DNA of 64,000 bases from an uncultured Collinsella sp. (GCA_937925715.1 CALAMG010000028.1:1-64000), one strand, 5' to 3'; positions 34,967 to 44,600 are shown, numbered from the stretch's first letter. The notes: a model not told the origin generated them from the sequence alone. Program-made: numbers and translations.

Positions 34967-35113
34967 GGGCGCCATCCCGTTCGTTTTTTGGCGCGGTTCG
35001 TTACATTCCTCACTGACTTCGGCAAAAAATGGGGATAGAGTAGGACAAACGCGTCGAATACGAACGGCGGGGGAGAGCGGGCAAGTGCGCCCGCGTGGGA
35101 GAGGTTGCCGTCC

Positions 35114-38100
35114 ATGTTGGAGCTCAAAGGTATTTGCAAAAGGTACGTCACGCAGTCGTTTACGCAGGTGGCGCTCGATAACGTGAGCCTGGCTTTTCGC
35201 GATAACGAGTTCGTGGCCATTCTGGGTCCCTCGGGCTCGGGTAAAACCACGATGCTCAACGTTGTCGGTGGGCTCGATCATTTCGATTCTGGCGACCTGC
35301 TGATCGACGGTATTTCGACCAAGGATTTTCACGATCGCGATTGGGATGCCTACCGCAACAACCGCATCGGCTTTGTGTTCCAAAGCTATAACCTCATTCC
35401 GCATCAGACCATCTTGGAAAACGTGGAGCTGGCGCTGACGCTCACGGGCGTGGGGCATGCCGAGCGCCGCCAGCGTGCGCGCGAGGCGTTGGAGAAAGTC
35501 GGCCTGGGCGAGCACGTTGACAAGCGCCCGAGCCAGCTTTCGGGCGGGCAGATGCAGCGTGTGGCCATCGCCCGCGCCCTGATTAATGATCCCGAGATTG
35601 TGCTGGCAGACGAGCCGACCGGCGCTTTGGATTCAACGACATCCGTACAGGTCATGGATCTGCTCAAGGACGTGGCGCGCGACCGTCTGGTTATTATGGT
35701 CACGCACAATCCCGAGCTGGCGTACCAGTACGCCACGCGCATCGTTAACCTGGCGGACGGCAAGATCACCGACGATTCCGATCCTTTCGATGTCGCTGAC
35801 GCCACGCGCCGCGAGGCAAAGCCTACGCGCAAAACCTCGATGAGCTTTGTGACGGCGCTGGGGCTTTCTGCCCGAAACCTCATGACCAAGAAGGGCCGCA
35901 CGGCCATGACTGCCTTTGCGGGCTCGATTGGCATTATCGGCATTGCGGCGATTCTGGCGCTGTCCAACGGCGTAAACGGCTACATCAAAAAGGTCGAGGA
36001 GGATACGCTCTCGAGCTACCCACTCACCATTTCCAAGCAGGATTACGACCTGTCGTCCATGATGGGCGGGCAGGGGGCTGCGGATGATGACTCGCCTGAA
36101 AACGTGGATTCGTCCGACGACAGTGCCGGCGGCAAGGCTCAGGGAACCGATAAGATTCCTGTGGTCACGGCCGTAAAGGATATGTTTGCGAGCGTTAAGT
36201 CCAACGACATGACGAGCTTTAAGGCATGGCTCGATGCCGGTGGCGACGGCATCGATAAAGAGGTCAACGCCATTCAGTACGGCTACGGTGTATCGCCGGT
36301 TGTCTATCGTGCGGGTAAGGGTGACGAGAAGCCCGTTCGGCTTGTTCCCAACGCTATGACCGAGGCAATGAGCGGAGGCGCGAGCTCGGCGGCAACGGTG
36401 AGCATGGAATCCATGGGAACCTCGGTCTTTAACGAGATGATTGAAGACCAGAGCCTGCTCGACAGCCAGTACGATGTCGTCGCCGGTCATTGGCCCACGT
36501 CTGCCAACGAAGCCGTAATGGTGCTTTCGAGCCGCGGTACGGTGGGCGACTATACGCTCTATAGCATCGGTGCGCTGGATATTGATGAGCTCAACGATCT
36601 GGTAAACAGCGCTATGACGGCTGACGGTGGGGTCGAAACGCCCGAGACCGGCACCGACTTTACCTACGACGATGCGCTGTCTACCACGTTTAAGGTGCTG
36701 TCGCCGGCTGATGCGTATCGCAAAAACGAAGAGACCGGCATGTGGACTGACATGTCTGACGATGCCGACTTTATGACGGCCAAGGTTGCCGACGGTATTG
36801 ACGTGCGCATTGTGGGCGTGGTGCGACCTAACGAGACGGCCAACGCGAGCGCATTGACCCCGGGCATTGCCTATACGCATGCACTGACTCGTCAGCTTAT
36901 GGAACGCGCCGCAAATTCGCAGATTGTGCAGGAGCAGCTTGCTCACCCCGAGACGGATGCCTTTACGGGCAAAACCTTCGACGAACTGCAAGGCGAGGCC
37001 AAACAAGGCGTGGATCTGAGCAGCATGTTCAGCGTGGACGAGGCGGCGCTCAAGAGCGCGTTCTCGTTTGATGCGTCTGCACTCTTGGGTGCGGCCGGCG
37101 GTATGGACCTTTCTGGTATCGACTTATCCGGGTTGGACATTGACCTCTCGGACGTTGGCAAGGACATCGACTTCAGCGACATCATGGCAAAAGCGCCAAC
37201 CCCAGATTTCTCGGGTATCTTTGACGGTCTGGAACTCACGCCCGAGCAAATGCAGCAGGTGGGAGCACTAGCCAACCAGCTGTTTGAGGGCTTTTTGCAG
37301 TCTGATCAGTTTAAGGCGCTGTCGCCCGAAGATCTTAAAGACGCGTCAAAGCTCGCTGCCGCATTCTCGACGTATCTTGAGCATGATGCCGCAGCCCAGC
37401 AATGCCTGGCTCAATTGAAGGCGCTCGGCGGCGATGCCCTGACCGAGCGCCTGCAACAGGCGATGACCGACTATGTGCAAAAGCAGCTGGCTCCGTATCT
37501 GCAGCAGGCTATGGATCAGGTGATGAAGGCAATCAGCGAGCAGATAGCGTCGACGGTATCGTCCCAGCTCAAGGCGGGCGCAGCGGGGCTTATGGACCAG
37601 ATGGCGACGCAGATGTCTTCGAGTTTTGCCAACCTGACGAGCGCCATGCACGTGGATGCGAGCGCCTTTGCTCGGGCCATCCATTTCAACATGGACGCCG
37701 AGGACCTGAGTTCGCTCATGATGAGCTATGCCAAGGCTTCGAAGCTCACCTACGACAACAATCTGACCACGTTGGGCTATGCGGATGAGGCAGACCCCAT
37801 CTCGGTTAAGATTTTCCCGCGCGACTTTGAGGCCAAGGAGCGCGTACTCGATCACATCGATGCGTACAACAAGCAGGTCAAAGCCGCTGGCCACGATGAT
37901 CGGGCAATTTCGTACACCGACTACATGGGCATCATCATGGGCTCGGTGACCGACATCGTGAACACCATCAGCTTGGTGCTCATCGCATTCGTGAGTATCA
38001 GCCTGGTGGTGAGCTCCATCATGATCGGCATCATCACCTACATCAGCGTATTGGAGCGCAAGAAGGAGATCGGCATCCTACGCGCAATCGGTGCGTCGAA

Positions 38101-38368
38101 GCGCAACGTGGCCAACGTATTCAATGCCGAGACCTTTATCGAGGGCCTCATCGCCGGCGTCTTTGCCATTGTCGTCGTGGTGCTCGTGAGTTTCCTGGTC
38201 AATGCCTGGGCGCTTGCGGCCAAAAAGGTCCCCAACCTGATGAGTCTGCCCGTGCAGGATGCGCTGGTGCTCATTGCAATTTCGGTGCTGCTGACGGTTG
38301 TTGCCGGCCTGCTGCCGGCCCGTAGCGCATCCAAGAAGGACCCCGTCGAAGCCCTGCGCTCCGAATAA
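35114..38368 (+). CDS. MacB-like ABC exporter, fused ATPase and FtsX permease
   Basis: 1084 residues from ATG at 35114 (GGGAGAGG 9 bp upstream; a TTG at 35105 has no spacing). ATPase residues 1-230: Walker A GPSGSGKTTMLNVVGG, signature LSGGQMQRVAIARAL, Walker B VLADEPTGALDS. A membrane helix follows (TAFAGSIGIIGIAAILALS). An outer region of some 600 residues has low-complexity acidic and Asp/Leu-rich stretches (GMDLSGIDLSGLDIDLSD). Three C-terminal FtsX helices end the protein. This fused form with a very long outer domain is common in gut Actinobacteria and Firmicutes; it likely moves peptides or lipids, or acts on the cell wall. Confidence 0.85.
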   Translation: MLELKGICKRYVTQSFTQVALDNVSLAFRDNEFVAILGPSGSGKTTMLNVVGGLDHFDSGDLLIDGISTKDFHDRDWDAYRNNRIGFVFQSYNLIPHQTILENVELALTLTGVGHAERRQRAREALEKVGLGEHVDKRPSQLSGGQMQRVAIARALINDPEIVLADEPTGALDSTTSVQVMDLLKDVARDRLVIMVTHNPELAYQYATRIVNLADGKITDDSDPFDVADATRREAKPTRKTSMSFVTALGLSARNLMTKKGRTAMTAFAGSIGIIGIAAILALSNGVNGYIKKVEEDTLSSYPLTISKQDYDLSSMMGGQGAADDDSPENVDSSDDSAGGKAQGTDKIPVVTAVKDMFASVKSNDMTSFKAWLDAGGDGIDKEVNAIQYGYGVSPVVYRAGKGDEKPVRLVPNAMTEAMSGGASSAATVSMESMGTSVFNEMIEDQSLLDSQYDVVAGHWPTSANEAVMVLSSRGTVGDYTLYSIGALDIDELNDLVNSAMTADGGVETPETGTDFTYDDALSTTFKVLSPADAYRKNEETGMWTDMSDDADFMTAKVADGIDVRIVGVVRPNETANASALTPGIAYTHALTRQLMERAANSQIVQEQLAHPETDAFTGKTFDELQGEAKQGVDLSSMFSVDEAALKSAFSFDASALLGAAGGMDLSGIDLSGLDIDLSDVGKDIDFSDIMAKAPTPDFSGIFDGLELTPEQMQQVGALANQLFEGFLQSDQFKALSPEDLKDASKLAAAFSTYLEHDAAAQQCLAQLKALGGDALTERLQQAMTDYVQKQLAPYLQQAMDQVMKAISEQIASTVSSQLKAGAAGLMDQMATQMSSSFANLTSAMHVDASAFARAIHFNMDAEDLSSLMMSYAKASKLTYDNNLTTLGYADEADPISVKIFPRDFEAKERVLDHIDAYNKQVKAAGHDDRAISYTDYMGIIMGSVTDIVNTISLVLIAFVSISLVVSSIMIGIITYISVLERKKEIGILRAIGASKRNVANVFNAETFIEGLIAGVFAIVVVVLVSFLVNAWALAAKKVPNLMSLPVQDALVLIAISVLLTVVAGLLPARSASKKDPVEALRSE

Positions 38369-38371
38369 TGC

Positions 38372-38394
38372 GACAAAGGGACAGTCCCTTTGTC
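38372..38394. repeat. GACAAAGGGAC hairpin repeat
   Basis: GACAAAGGGAC-A-GTCCCTTTGTC, 11-bp perfect arms directly after the ABC gene stop. Related hairpins occur at 44553, 44872 and 57138. May double as terminator. Confidence 0.7.
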
Positions 38395-38493
38395 ACATTG
38401 AGACCCTTGCGAAAACGGGGTCTAATTACCGTTCGGCAGGTTAAGAACTCCCTCTCCCCGCTTAATGCTTGACGAAGAGTCCTCTGGTTTATA

Positions 38494-38509
38494 TACCTAT
38501 CGGTAGGCA
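38494..38509. promoter_or_regulatory. TetR operator before the first MFS gene
   Basis: TACCTATCGGTAGGCA, palindromic core CCTAnnnnTAGG, 35 bp before the MFS start. It shares CGGTAGGnAT with the site at 40669 in front of the agmatine operon. Confidence 0.6.
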
Positions 38510-38543
38510 TATAGGATGTATTGCCGATAGAAATGGAGCAACC

Positions 38544-39824
38544 ATGACTCTCACCACACCAGCCAAAAAAGATTGTCTCCGTGAAAGCGGCGCATTTGCT
38601 TGGGTCGTCGTTATTGCGCTCGGCTTAATGTCCGCCGGAACAACTGGCATATATAGCATTATTGCCGGCTCATTCGTTGCTCCAGTATGTGAAGATCTGG
38701 GCTTTGACTACACTTCTTTTTCTTTCTATTTCACCGCGATTCTTCTTGGCCTTGCGCTTGGGCTTCCGCTTTTGAGTCGCTTCATTCCAAAAGTAATCGG
38801 CAAACCATGGCATATTTGCATTGAACTCGTCCTTATTGCCGCCGGCGCCGCAATGGCGTTCTACACCGAGGTCTGGATGTTCACCGTCTCCGCCGCAGTG
38901 ATCGGCATCTGCTTTTCGTTTACAACGGGCGTCTGCATGTCCGATGTCATTGACCAATGGTTCAGCAAATCGTCCGGTCTCGCCATCGGCCTCGCTTGGG
39001 GCGTTAATTCTCTCTGCACGCTGTTATTGAGTCCTGTCATTACGCTGGTCATCGAGCAGCAAGGCTGGCGTACGGGATACATCGTGCTTGCGGCCGTTTC
39101 TGCAGCTATGATTTTGCCTGCAAGCGCATTTATCATTCGCCTTAACCCCTCTGATCGCAATATGCTTCCGTACGGAGAGACCGTCTCCGAAACCCATGAG
39201 AGCTGCAGCGCCGATGAGCAGGAAGATGTCCTTTCGGGCATGGCACTCCGCGATGCCGCGAAAACGCCGTCTTTTATTCTCTGTGTCCTCTTGCTTTGCG
39301 TGGCGCAGCTCACCTGCTGCATGAACCAGCTGTTTCCAACCTATGCAAGCGAGGTCGGTTTCAATCCTATCGTAGGAAGCTTAATGGTCTCGGCAGCTTC
39401 ACTCTCCGATATCTTCCTAAATCCCTTCGTGGGCAAAACATGCGACAAGCTTGGCGCTATTAAAGCAACGGTCGCATGGACAGGTGTCAGCATTCTTTCA
39501 TTCCTGCTTCTTATCATTGGCGGAAGCAATGAGACCGTTTCCATCATTGCAGCTGGTGTAAACGATGTCATGTTCGCCATCGTTGGAACCGCAATGCCGA
39601 TGCTTCTCCTCTCGCTCTTTGGATCACGCGATTTTGGAAGGATCTATTCGATCGTTTGCTCAGCGGGCTATGTCGTCGGTGCTTTTGGAATGCCGGTCAT
39701 GATGAAGGTTTACGGCATGGCAGGATCATTCCAGGGAGTATTTATCTTCTGCATTGCCTGCAACCTTATGATTGCTGCGTTTGCTATCGTTTCCGGCTTT
39801 CTCAATAAGGCTGCTGAAAAGTAA
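38544..39824 (+). CDS. MFS transporter (agmatine regulon, copy 1)
   Basis: 426 residues; ATG at 38544 after GGAG. Twelve hydrophobic segments. Segments such as GLMSAGTTGIYSIIAGSFV, GVCMSDVIDQWF and CCMNQLFPTYASEVGFNP are nearly identical to those of the second MFS gene at 43203, so the two are paralogues. The family is the oxalate/formate-antiporter-like MFS branch. The operator in front ties it to the agmatine genes; an agmatine or putrescine exchanger is a fair guess. Ends before a strong bidirectional terminator. Confidence 0.82.
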   Translation: MTLTTPAKKDCLRESGAFAWVVVIALGLMSAGTTGIYSIIAGSFVAPVCEDLGFDYTSFSFYFTAILLGLALGLPLLSRFIPKVIGKPWHICIELVLIAAGAAMAFYTEVWMFTVSAAVIGICFSFTTGVCMSDVIDQWFSKSSGLAIGLAWGVNSLCTLLLSPVITLVIEQQGWRTGYIVLAAVSAAMILPASAFIIRLNPSDRNMLPYGETVSETHESCSADEQEDVLSGMALRDAAKTPSFILCVLLLCVAQLTCCMNQLFPTYASEVGFNPIVGSLMVSAASLSDIFLNPFVGKTCDKLGAIKATVAWTGVSILSFLLLIIGGSNETVSIIAAGVNDVMFAIVGTAMPMLLLSLFGSRDFGRIYSIVCSAGYVVGAFGMPVMMKVYGMAGSFQGVFIFCIACNLMIAAFAIVSGFLNKAAEK

Positions 39825-39858
39825 TAAGCGCCGATTGCACCGGCATAGATTGCCACGC

Positions 39859-39908
39859 AACAGGGGTCGACTCCAAGCCAGATTGGAGTCGACCCCTGTT
39901 TTCGTTTT
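39859..39908. terminator. Bidirectional terminator between MFS and TetR genes
   Basis: Perfect 18-bp stem AACAGGGGTCGACTCCAA / complement, 6-base loop, followed by TTCGTTTT. It separates the convergent MFS and tetR genes. Confidence 0.85.
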
Positions 39909-39961
39909 AAAGGTTGCCCGCAGGCACCATGGGCGCCAACATGCGCTTCAGCTTGGCTGGT

Positions 39962-40540
39962 CTATTTGAACATAAGCTCGACTATTCCCGCCCAAACCGC
40001 TTTCTCATCAATATCCTCACCTTGAGCGACCGTATTGCTTGCTCCCTCCAGAACGGTATAAAGAATTTGTACGTAGAGCATTACGTCGGCGCTATCGGAA
40101 AACGCGCCAATCTCTACACCATGAAGAAGGATGTCTTTAAGCGCATCCATGGTTCGTTTGGTCGCCGTCGCTTGACGTTCCTGAACTGCAGGAATTCGAT
40201 TTGCTTGAACGCTAACCTCGGCCAGCACGCGCCGGCGCTTTTCATCGCTTCGATAGCCACCTATAACTGAATTGCCGAGCTCGATAAGCGCGGCCTTGAA
40301 CCCGTCCCTATCGACTATTAGCGAGTAGTCGCGCTGATAGTCAATGGTCGGAAACATGCTGTCCAAGAGCGTAGTGAAAATCTCCTCTTTTGAGGGAAAG
40401 TAGTAGTACACCGACGGCTTGGATATACCGACAAAGTCGCAAATCTTTCCGATAGACGCTTTGTCATAACCGACTTCTGCCACAAGATCGTACATTGCGT
40501 CCAATATTTTTTTTCTTGTGCTCACGCTGCATTTCTCCAT
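39962..40540 (-). CDS. TetR-family regulator of the agmatine genes
   Basis: 192 residues. N-terminal HTH: ARKK-like start, KKILDAMYDLVAEVGYDKAS, IGKICDFVGISKPSVYYYFP with typical KEEIF after it. The C-terminal ligand domain is unassigned. It is divergent from agmatine deiminase; the 224-bp gap carries at least two sites of the CTACCGAACGGTAG type, and a similar one precedes the MFS gene behind it. It most likely represses both units and is released by agmatine or a product. Confidence 0.87.
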   Translation of the reverse strand: MEKCSVSTRKKILDAMYDLVAEVGYDKASIGKICDFVGISKPSVYYYFPSKEEIFTTLLDSMFPTIDYQRDYSLIVDRDGFKAALIELGNSVIGGYRSDEKRRRVLAEVSVQANRIPAVQERQATATKRTMDALKDILLHGVEIGAFSDSADVMLYVQILYTVLEGASNTVAQGEDIDEKAVWAGIVELMFK

Positions 40541-40612
40541 TGCAAATCACTTCCGCACTACCAACATTATTAAGGATGGCAACGGAACATCAATTCGTGT
40601 CCAAACATGACC

Positions 40613-40686
40613 ACTATATACGGCGAACGGTATGTATCAGTAGGCGAGCGGCAATTATTCAAAATTATCTACCGAACGGTAGGTAT
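40613..40686. promoter_or_regulatory. TetR operators before agmatine deiminase
   Basis: Site A at 40669-40686, CTACCGAACGGTAGGTAT, is a clear palindrome (CTACCGnnCGGTAG). Site B near 40619-40637, CGGCGAACGGTATGTAT, is a weaker copy. Both lie between the divergent regulator and enzyme genes. Confidence 0.6.
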
Positions 40687-40764
40687 AGTAGTACTATAGC
40701 AGGTGAAACCCCGCTATTGTCGCGGCCGGACAGCATCGCGGGAAACCCGACGGAAGGACCAACC

Positions 40765-42003
40765 ATGTACGAGAACTATCGTATGCCGGGCGAGTTCGAG
40801 AAGCGCTCCAACGTCTATGTGACATGGCTTCCCGATTACATCCGTGCAGAGGGCTACGATAACCGCCAGCCCTGCGTTGACGTGATCAAGGCTCTGCTCG
40901 AGTATGGCGACGTTACGGTCAACCTCAATTGCGGCACCCCCGGCTCCTATGAGGAGGCTTGCTCGCGCCTGAAGGAGGAGGGGGTTGATCTCGATCGCAT
41001 CGAGATCACGCAGTTCGAAGACTCCAACTTCTATGTCCGCGACAACGGTCCCAGCATCATGGTCGACGACAAGGGCCATTCTTATATGGTCAACCCCGCT
41101 TGGACCTATTACGGCGTGTGGGACAAGAACTCCCCGGAGTGCCAGTCCGCACGTAAGGCAGCCGTTCACATGGCGGTTGCGCTCGGTTGCTTCGATATCG
41201 TCAATTCCGAAATGGTTTCGGAGGGCGGCGACCGCGAGTTTGACGGTCACGGCACTCTGATCGCCATCGAGGACACGGAATGCCGCAAGCGTAATCCCGA
41301 GTTCACGAAAGAGGAAATAGAGGCCGAGTATAAGCGCATCTACAACCTCAACAAGGTTATCTGGCTTCCGCAGCCTATGCTCGAGGACGACGACTATCGA
41401 CTGGGCATCCTCGACGAGAAGGAAGACGGAACTCCCGTCTTTGGCATGAGCTTTGCAGCTCACATTGATGAGATGTGTCGCTTTATCACTCCGAACAAGA
41501 TTCTTCTTGCCGAGGTGTCCGATGAAGAGGCAGCCTCGAGCAAGGCTGGAGCAGAGTCTCGTCGCCGCATTGAGGCAGCCTACGAGATCCTGAGCAACGA
41601 AACGGACTGGGAGGGCAAGCCCTTCGAGATCGTTCGTATGCCCACCGCCGAGCCTATTGAAGTCGTTATCGCCCCTGGCGATGAAGATTACGAGCTCTAT
41701 AAGGGCTTCATCGACGAAATGGGCGGCAAGTTTATGGATGGCACCCCCTGGCCCGAGGGCCCCGTCCACTTCTACGCCGCAGCGAGCTACTGCAACTTCC
41801 TGATTTGCAACGGCGTCGTTCTTGGCCAGCGTTATTACCACGAGGGCATGAGCGAGGTCGTGAAAGAGAAGGATGAGCAGGCCAAGGCAGTTCTTGAGAG
41901 CTGCTTCCCCGATCGCAAGGTCATCATGATTGATTCCCTCGCGCTTAACCTGTCCGGCGGCGGCGTGCACTGCTGGACTAAGGACGTGGCGGCCAGTCGT
42001 TAG
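40765..42003 (+). CDS. aguA: Agmatine deiminase
   Basis: 412 residues, a little longer than the usual ~370; ATG at 40765 after GGAAGGA. Peptidyl-arginine-deiminase fold: YVRDNGPSIMVDD (substrate Asp), SEGGDREFDGHGTLIAIED (Glu/His pair), and the active-site Cys403 in SGGGVHCWTKD near the C-terminus. In other AguA proteins this is GGGNIHCITQQ, so the surroundings are altered but the Cys and preceding His remain. It converts agmatine to N-carbamoylputrescine and ammonia. First gene of an operon with the carbamoyltransferase and an MFS transporter. Confidence 0.85.
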   Translation: MYENYRMPGEFEKRSNVYVTWLPDYIRAEGYDNRQPCVDVIKALLEYGDVTVNLNCGTPGSYEEACSRLKEEGVDLDRIEITQFEDSNFYVRDNGPSIMVDDKGHSYMVNPAWTYYGVWDKNSPECQSARKAAVHMAVALGCFDIVNSEMVSEGGDREFDGHGTLIAIEDTECRKRNPEFTKEEIEAEYKRIYNLNKVIWLPQPMLEDDDYRLGILDEKEDGTPVFGMSFAAHIDEMCRFITPNKILLAEVSDEEAASSKAGAESRRRIEAAYEILSNETDWEGKPFEIVRMPTAEPIEVVIAPGDEDYELYKGFIDEMGGKFMDGTPWPEGPVHFYAAASYCNFLICNGVVLGQRYYHEGMSEVVKEKDEQAKAVLESCFPDRKVIMIDSLALNLSGGGVHCWTKDVAASR

Positions 42004-42126
42004 TGAGCCTTAGAGCCTGCGCTCTTTGGCTTAGGCGCCACATGTACCGCTCCCCGAGGGATATCCGTGTTTTCCTCGGGGACACATTCAACAATAATTT
42101 TGATAATAATTCGAAAGGAAATAGGC

Positions 42127-43191
42127 ATGAACAACAGCCTCCGCGGTCGCGACTACATCAACATCCATGATCTCTCCTCCGAGGATTTCCGCTATCTCAT
42201 CGATCTTGCCTGGAACCTTAAGGCTCAGAAGAAGTCTGGTGTCGACCAGCGCTACTTCCCCGGCAAAAACGTCCTCGCCAACTTTGAGTGGGGCTCGACC
42301 CGTACTCGTTGCGCATTCGAGACCTCCTGCAACGATTTGGGCATGGGCTTCACTTATCTGACCAACTCCCACATGGGTGACTGCGAGACCGTCAAGGACG
42401 CCATGCGCGTCTTTAACGGCATGTATGATCTCATCGTCTATCGCGCACAGAAGGACGAGCAGTTCCTCTATGACGTCGCCGACCTGGTTGACATCCCGGT
42501 CATCAATGCCCTTACTCTCGGCGATCACCCGACTCAGATGCTCGCTGACGCTCTTACGATGGAAGAGCAATGGGGCGGTTTGCGTACGAGCCGCGGCAAG
42601 AAGATGGCTTTCGTTGGCAACTGCGCCGGCGCCCCGGTGTGGTATGGCCGTCTGTGCGCTATGCTCGACATGGACTTCCTCGCCATCGGCCCCGACGACC
42701 TCCGTCATCAGATGTGCAAGGAAATGATCGAAGAGGTGGAGGCCTGCTACGCCAAGTACGCTCCCAATAGGACCTTTACCATCACCTCTGACCTCGATGC
42801 CCTGGATGGCGTTGACGTTATCGTTACCGAGGAGTGGCGCTACATCAACCCCGAGTGCGGCGAAGAGGTTCTGGATCCCGACGACTACAACTCCTGGCTG
42901 GGCGATGCCGAGTCTTTGTACCCCTATCGCGTCACCAGCGAGCTGTGCAAGCGCACCAACAATCCCGACATCTTCTGCATGCATGAGCTTCCCTCTGTCC
43001 ATAACGCAGATCACCGTGTCGGCAAAATGCTCCTCGACCAGTGCAAGAACGACCTCCATCGCGAAATCATCACCGAGGGCTTTGAGATTGCCGACGAGTG
43101 CTTTGAGGCCAACGCTTCGGTCATCTTCCGTGAGGCAGAGAACCGTCAGCACACCATCAAGGCCGTTATGTGTGCCCTTCTGGGTCTCTAG
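42127..43191 (+). CDS. Putrescine/ornithine carbamoyltransferase family
   Basis: 354 residues; GAAAGGAAA upstream. Carbamoyl-phosphate loop STRTR at 57-61, HPTQ at 134-137, and the C-terminal AENRQHTIKAVM of OTCase-type enzymes. The normally conserved HCLP is HELP at 286-289 (Cys to Glu). Coupled with agmatine deiminase, the likely reaction is phosphorolysis of N-carbamoylputrescine to putrescine and carbamoyl phosphate (PtcA role), but the changed amino-substrate pocket leaves other amines possible. ATP recovery would need a carbamate kinase, not seen here. Confidence 0.78.
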   Translation: MNNSLRGRDYINIHDLSSEDFRYLIDLAWNLKAQKKSGVDQRYFPGKNVLANFEWGSTRTRCAFETSCNDLGMGFTYLTNSHMGDCETVKDAMRVFNGMYDLIVYRAQKDEQFLYDVADLVDIPVINALTLGDHPTQMLADALTMEEQWGGLRTSRGKKMAFVGNCAGAPVWYGRLCAMLDMDFLAIGPDDLRHQMCKEMIEEVEACYAKYAPNRTFTITSDLDALDGVDVIVTEEWRYINPECGEEVLDPDDYNSWLGDAESLYPYRVTSELCKRTNNPDIFCMHELPSVHNADHRVGKMLLDQCKNDLHREIITEGFEIADECFEANASVIFREAENRQHTIKAVMCALLGL

Positions 43192-43202
43192 GAGCTGTAT
43201 CA

Positions 43203-44468
43203 ATGGAAAATGCAAAGTTAAAGAGCAGCAAGGTTTACGCATGGGTTCTCGTAATCGCGCTCGGCCTTATGTCTGCCGGCACGACCGGATCCTATAGCGT
43301 CATCGCGGGCTCCTTCGTCGCACCCGTGTGCGAGGAGTTCGGGTTTGACTATTCCATCTTCTCGTATTACTTCACCGCAACGCTCATTGGTCTTGCGGCA
43401 GCTCTTCCGTTTGTCGGAAAACTCATTCCCAAGGTCGTTGGCAAGGTTTGGCTCCCCGTTGTCGAGCTTATTTTGCTTGCTGCCGGCGCAGGCATGGCCT
43501 TCTACACCGAAGTCTGGATGTTCATCGCCGCTGGCGCCCTGATTGGCGTTTGCTTCGCCTTCACCACCGGCGTCGCCATGTCCGACGTTATTGACCAGTG
43601 GTTCAAAAAATCTGGTGGCCTGGCAATCGGTCTCGCTTGGGCAGTGAACTCGATTTACATGCTCATCATGAGCCCCGTCATCACCTCTGTCATCGAGGCC
43701 GCTGGCTGGAGGACTGGCTATCTGGTGCTCGCTGGCGTCTCCGCCGTGCTCATTCTCCCCGCTTCCGTCCTGATTATTCGCTATAAGCCTCAGGACAAGG
43801 GCATGCTGCCCTATGGCTACGTCGAGGGCGAGACGGTCACCGAGACCGAGGAGACGACCGAGGATAGCACGCGTGGCGTTAGCTATGCGCGCGCCATTAA
43901 GTCGCCTGCCTTCTTCTTCTGCATCGGCTTCCTCTGTCTCGTTCAGCTCACTTGCTGCATGAACCAGCTCTTCCCGACGTATGCTTCCGAGGTTGGTTTT
44001 AGCCCCATGGTGGGCGGCTTCATGGTATCCGCTGCATCGCTCTTCGATCTGTTCCTCAATCCGATCGTCGGCACCACTTGCGATAGGTTCGGCAGCACGA
44101 AGGCCATTCTGGGCTGGCTCGCTGTCTCCATCCTCTCCTTTGTCATGCTCATGATGAGCAGCGGCAACTCGACGCTCAGCATCCTCGCAGCAGGCGTGAA
44201 CGACGTAATGTACGTCATCGCTGGCACTGCCCTGACCGTTTTGGTTATGGATGTCTTTGGCTCCCGCGATTTCGGTCGCATCTTCGCGCTGATCTGCTCC
44301 GTGGGCTATATCGTCGGCGCCTTTGGCATGCCCGTTATGATGAAGGTCTATGAGCTTGTCGGCTCCTTCCAGGGCGTCTTCATCTTCTGCATCGCATGCA
44401 ACGTTATTATCGGCCTGTTCTTGCTGCTGGCAAAAAAGACTGGCAAGAACCTCTCCTGGGACGAATAG
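43203..44468 (+). CDS. MFS transporter (agmatine regulon, copy 2)
   Basis: 421 residues, 11 bp after the carbamoyltransferase, so third gene of the operon. Twelve hydrophobic segments; motifs GLMSAGTTGSYSVIAGSFV, GVAMSDVIDQWF and GSRDFGRIF are shared with the MFS gene at 38544. Likely exchanges agmatine for putrescine or takes up agmatine. A terminator follows. Confidence 0.84.
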   Translation: MENAKLKSSKVYAWVLVIALGLMSAGTTGSYSVIAGSFVAPVCEEFGFDYSIFSYYFTATLIGLAAALPFVGKLIPKVVGKVWLPVVELILLAAGAGMAFYTEVWMFIAAGALIGVCFAFTTGVAMSDVIDQWFKKSGGLAIGLAWAVNSIYMLIMSPVITSVIEAAGWRTGYLVLAGVSAVLILPASVLIIRYKPQDKGMLPYGYVEGETVTETEETTEDSTRGVSYARAIKSPAFFFCIGFLCLVQLTCCMNQLFPTYASEVGFSPMVGGFMVSAASLFDLFLNPIVGTTCDRFGSTKAILGWLAVSILSFVMLMMSSGNSTLSILAAGVNDVMYVIAGTALTVLVMDVFGSRDFGRIFALICSVGYIVGAFGMPVMMKVYELVGSFQGVFIFCIACNVIIGLFLLLAKKTGKNLSWDE

Positions 44469-44517
44469 TTCGATTCGTCTTAGACATACGCTGTAGGGCT
44501 TAACCTGCAGCCGCTTT

Positions 44518-44547
44518 GGGGCATCGACTAACATCGGTGCCCTTTTT
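44518..44547 (+). terminator. Terminator of the agmatine operon
   Basis: GGGGCATCGA-loop-TCGGTGCCC followed by TTTTT, 50 bp after the MFS stop. Confidence 0.75.
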
Positions 44548-44552
44548 CATCG

Positions 44553-44585
44553 AATGTGACAAAGGAGCAGCCACTTTGTCACATT
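44553..44585. repeat. TGTGACAAAG hairpin repeat
   Basis: AATGTGACAAAG / CTTTGTCACATT, perfect 12-bp arms, 9-base loop. Same family as the repeats at 38372 and 44872. Confidence 0.65.
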
Positions 44586-44600
44586 GAGTGGCATGTAAAT

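Noticed and set aside
43218..44534. Long minus-strand frame opposite the second MFS transporter
   Set aside because: Antisense shadow; the + strand gene is a clear 12-helix transporter in an operon.
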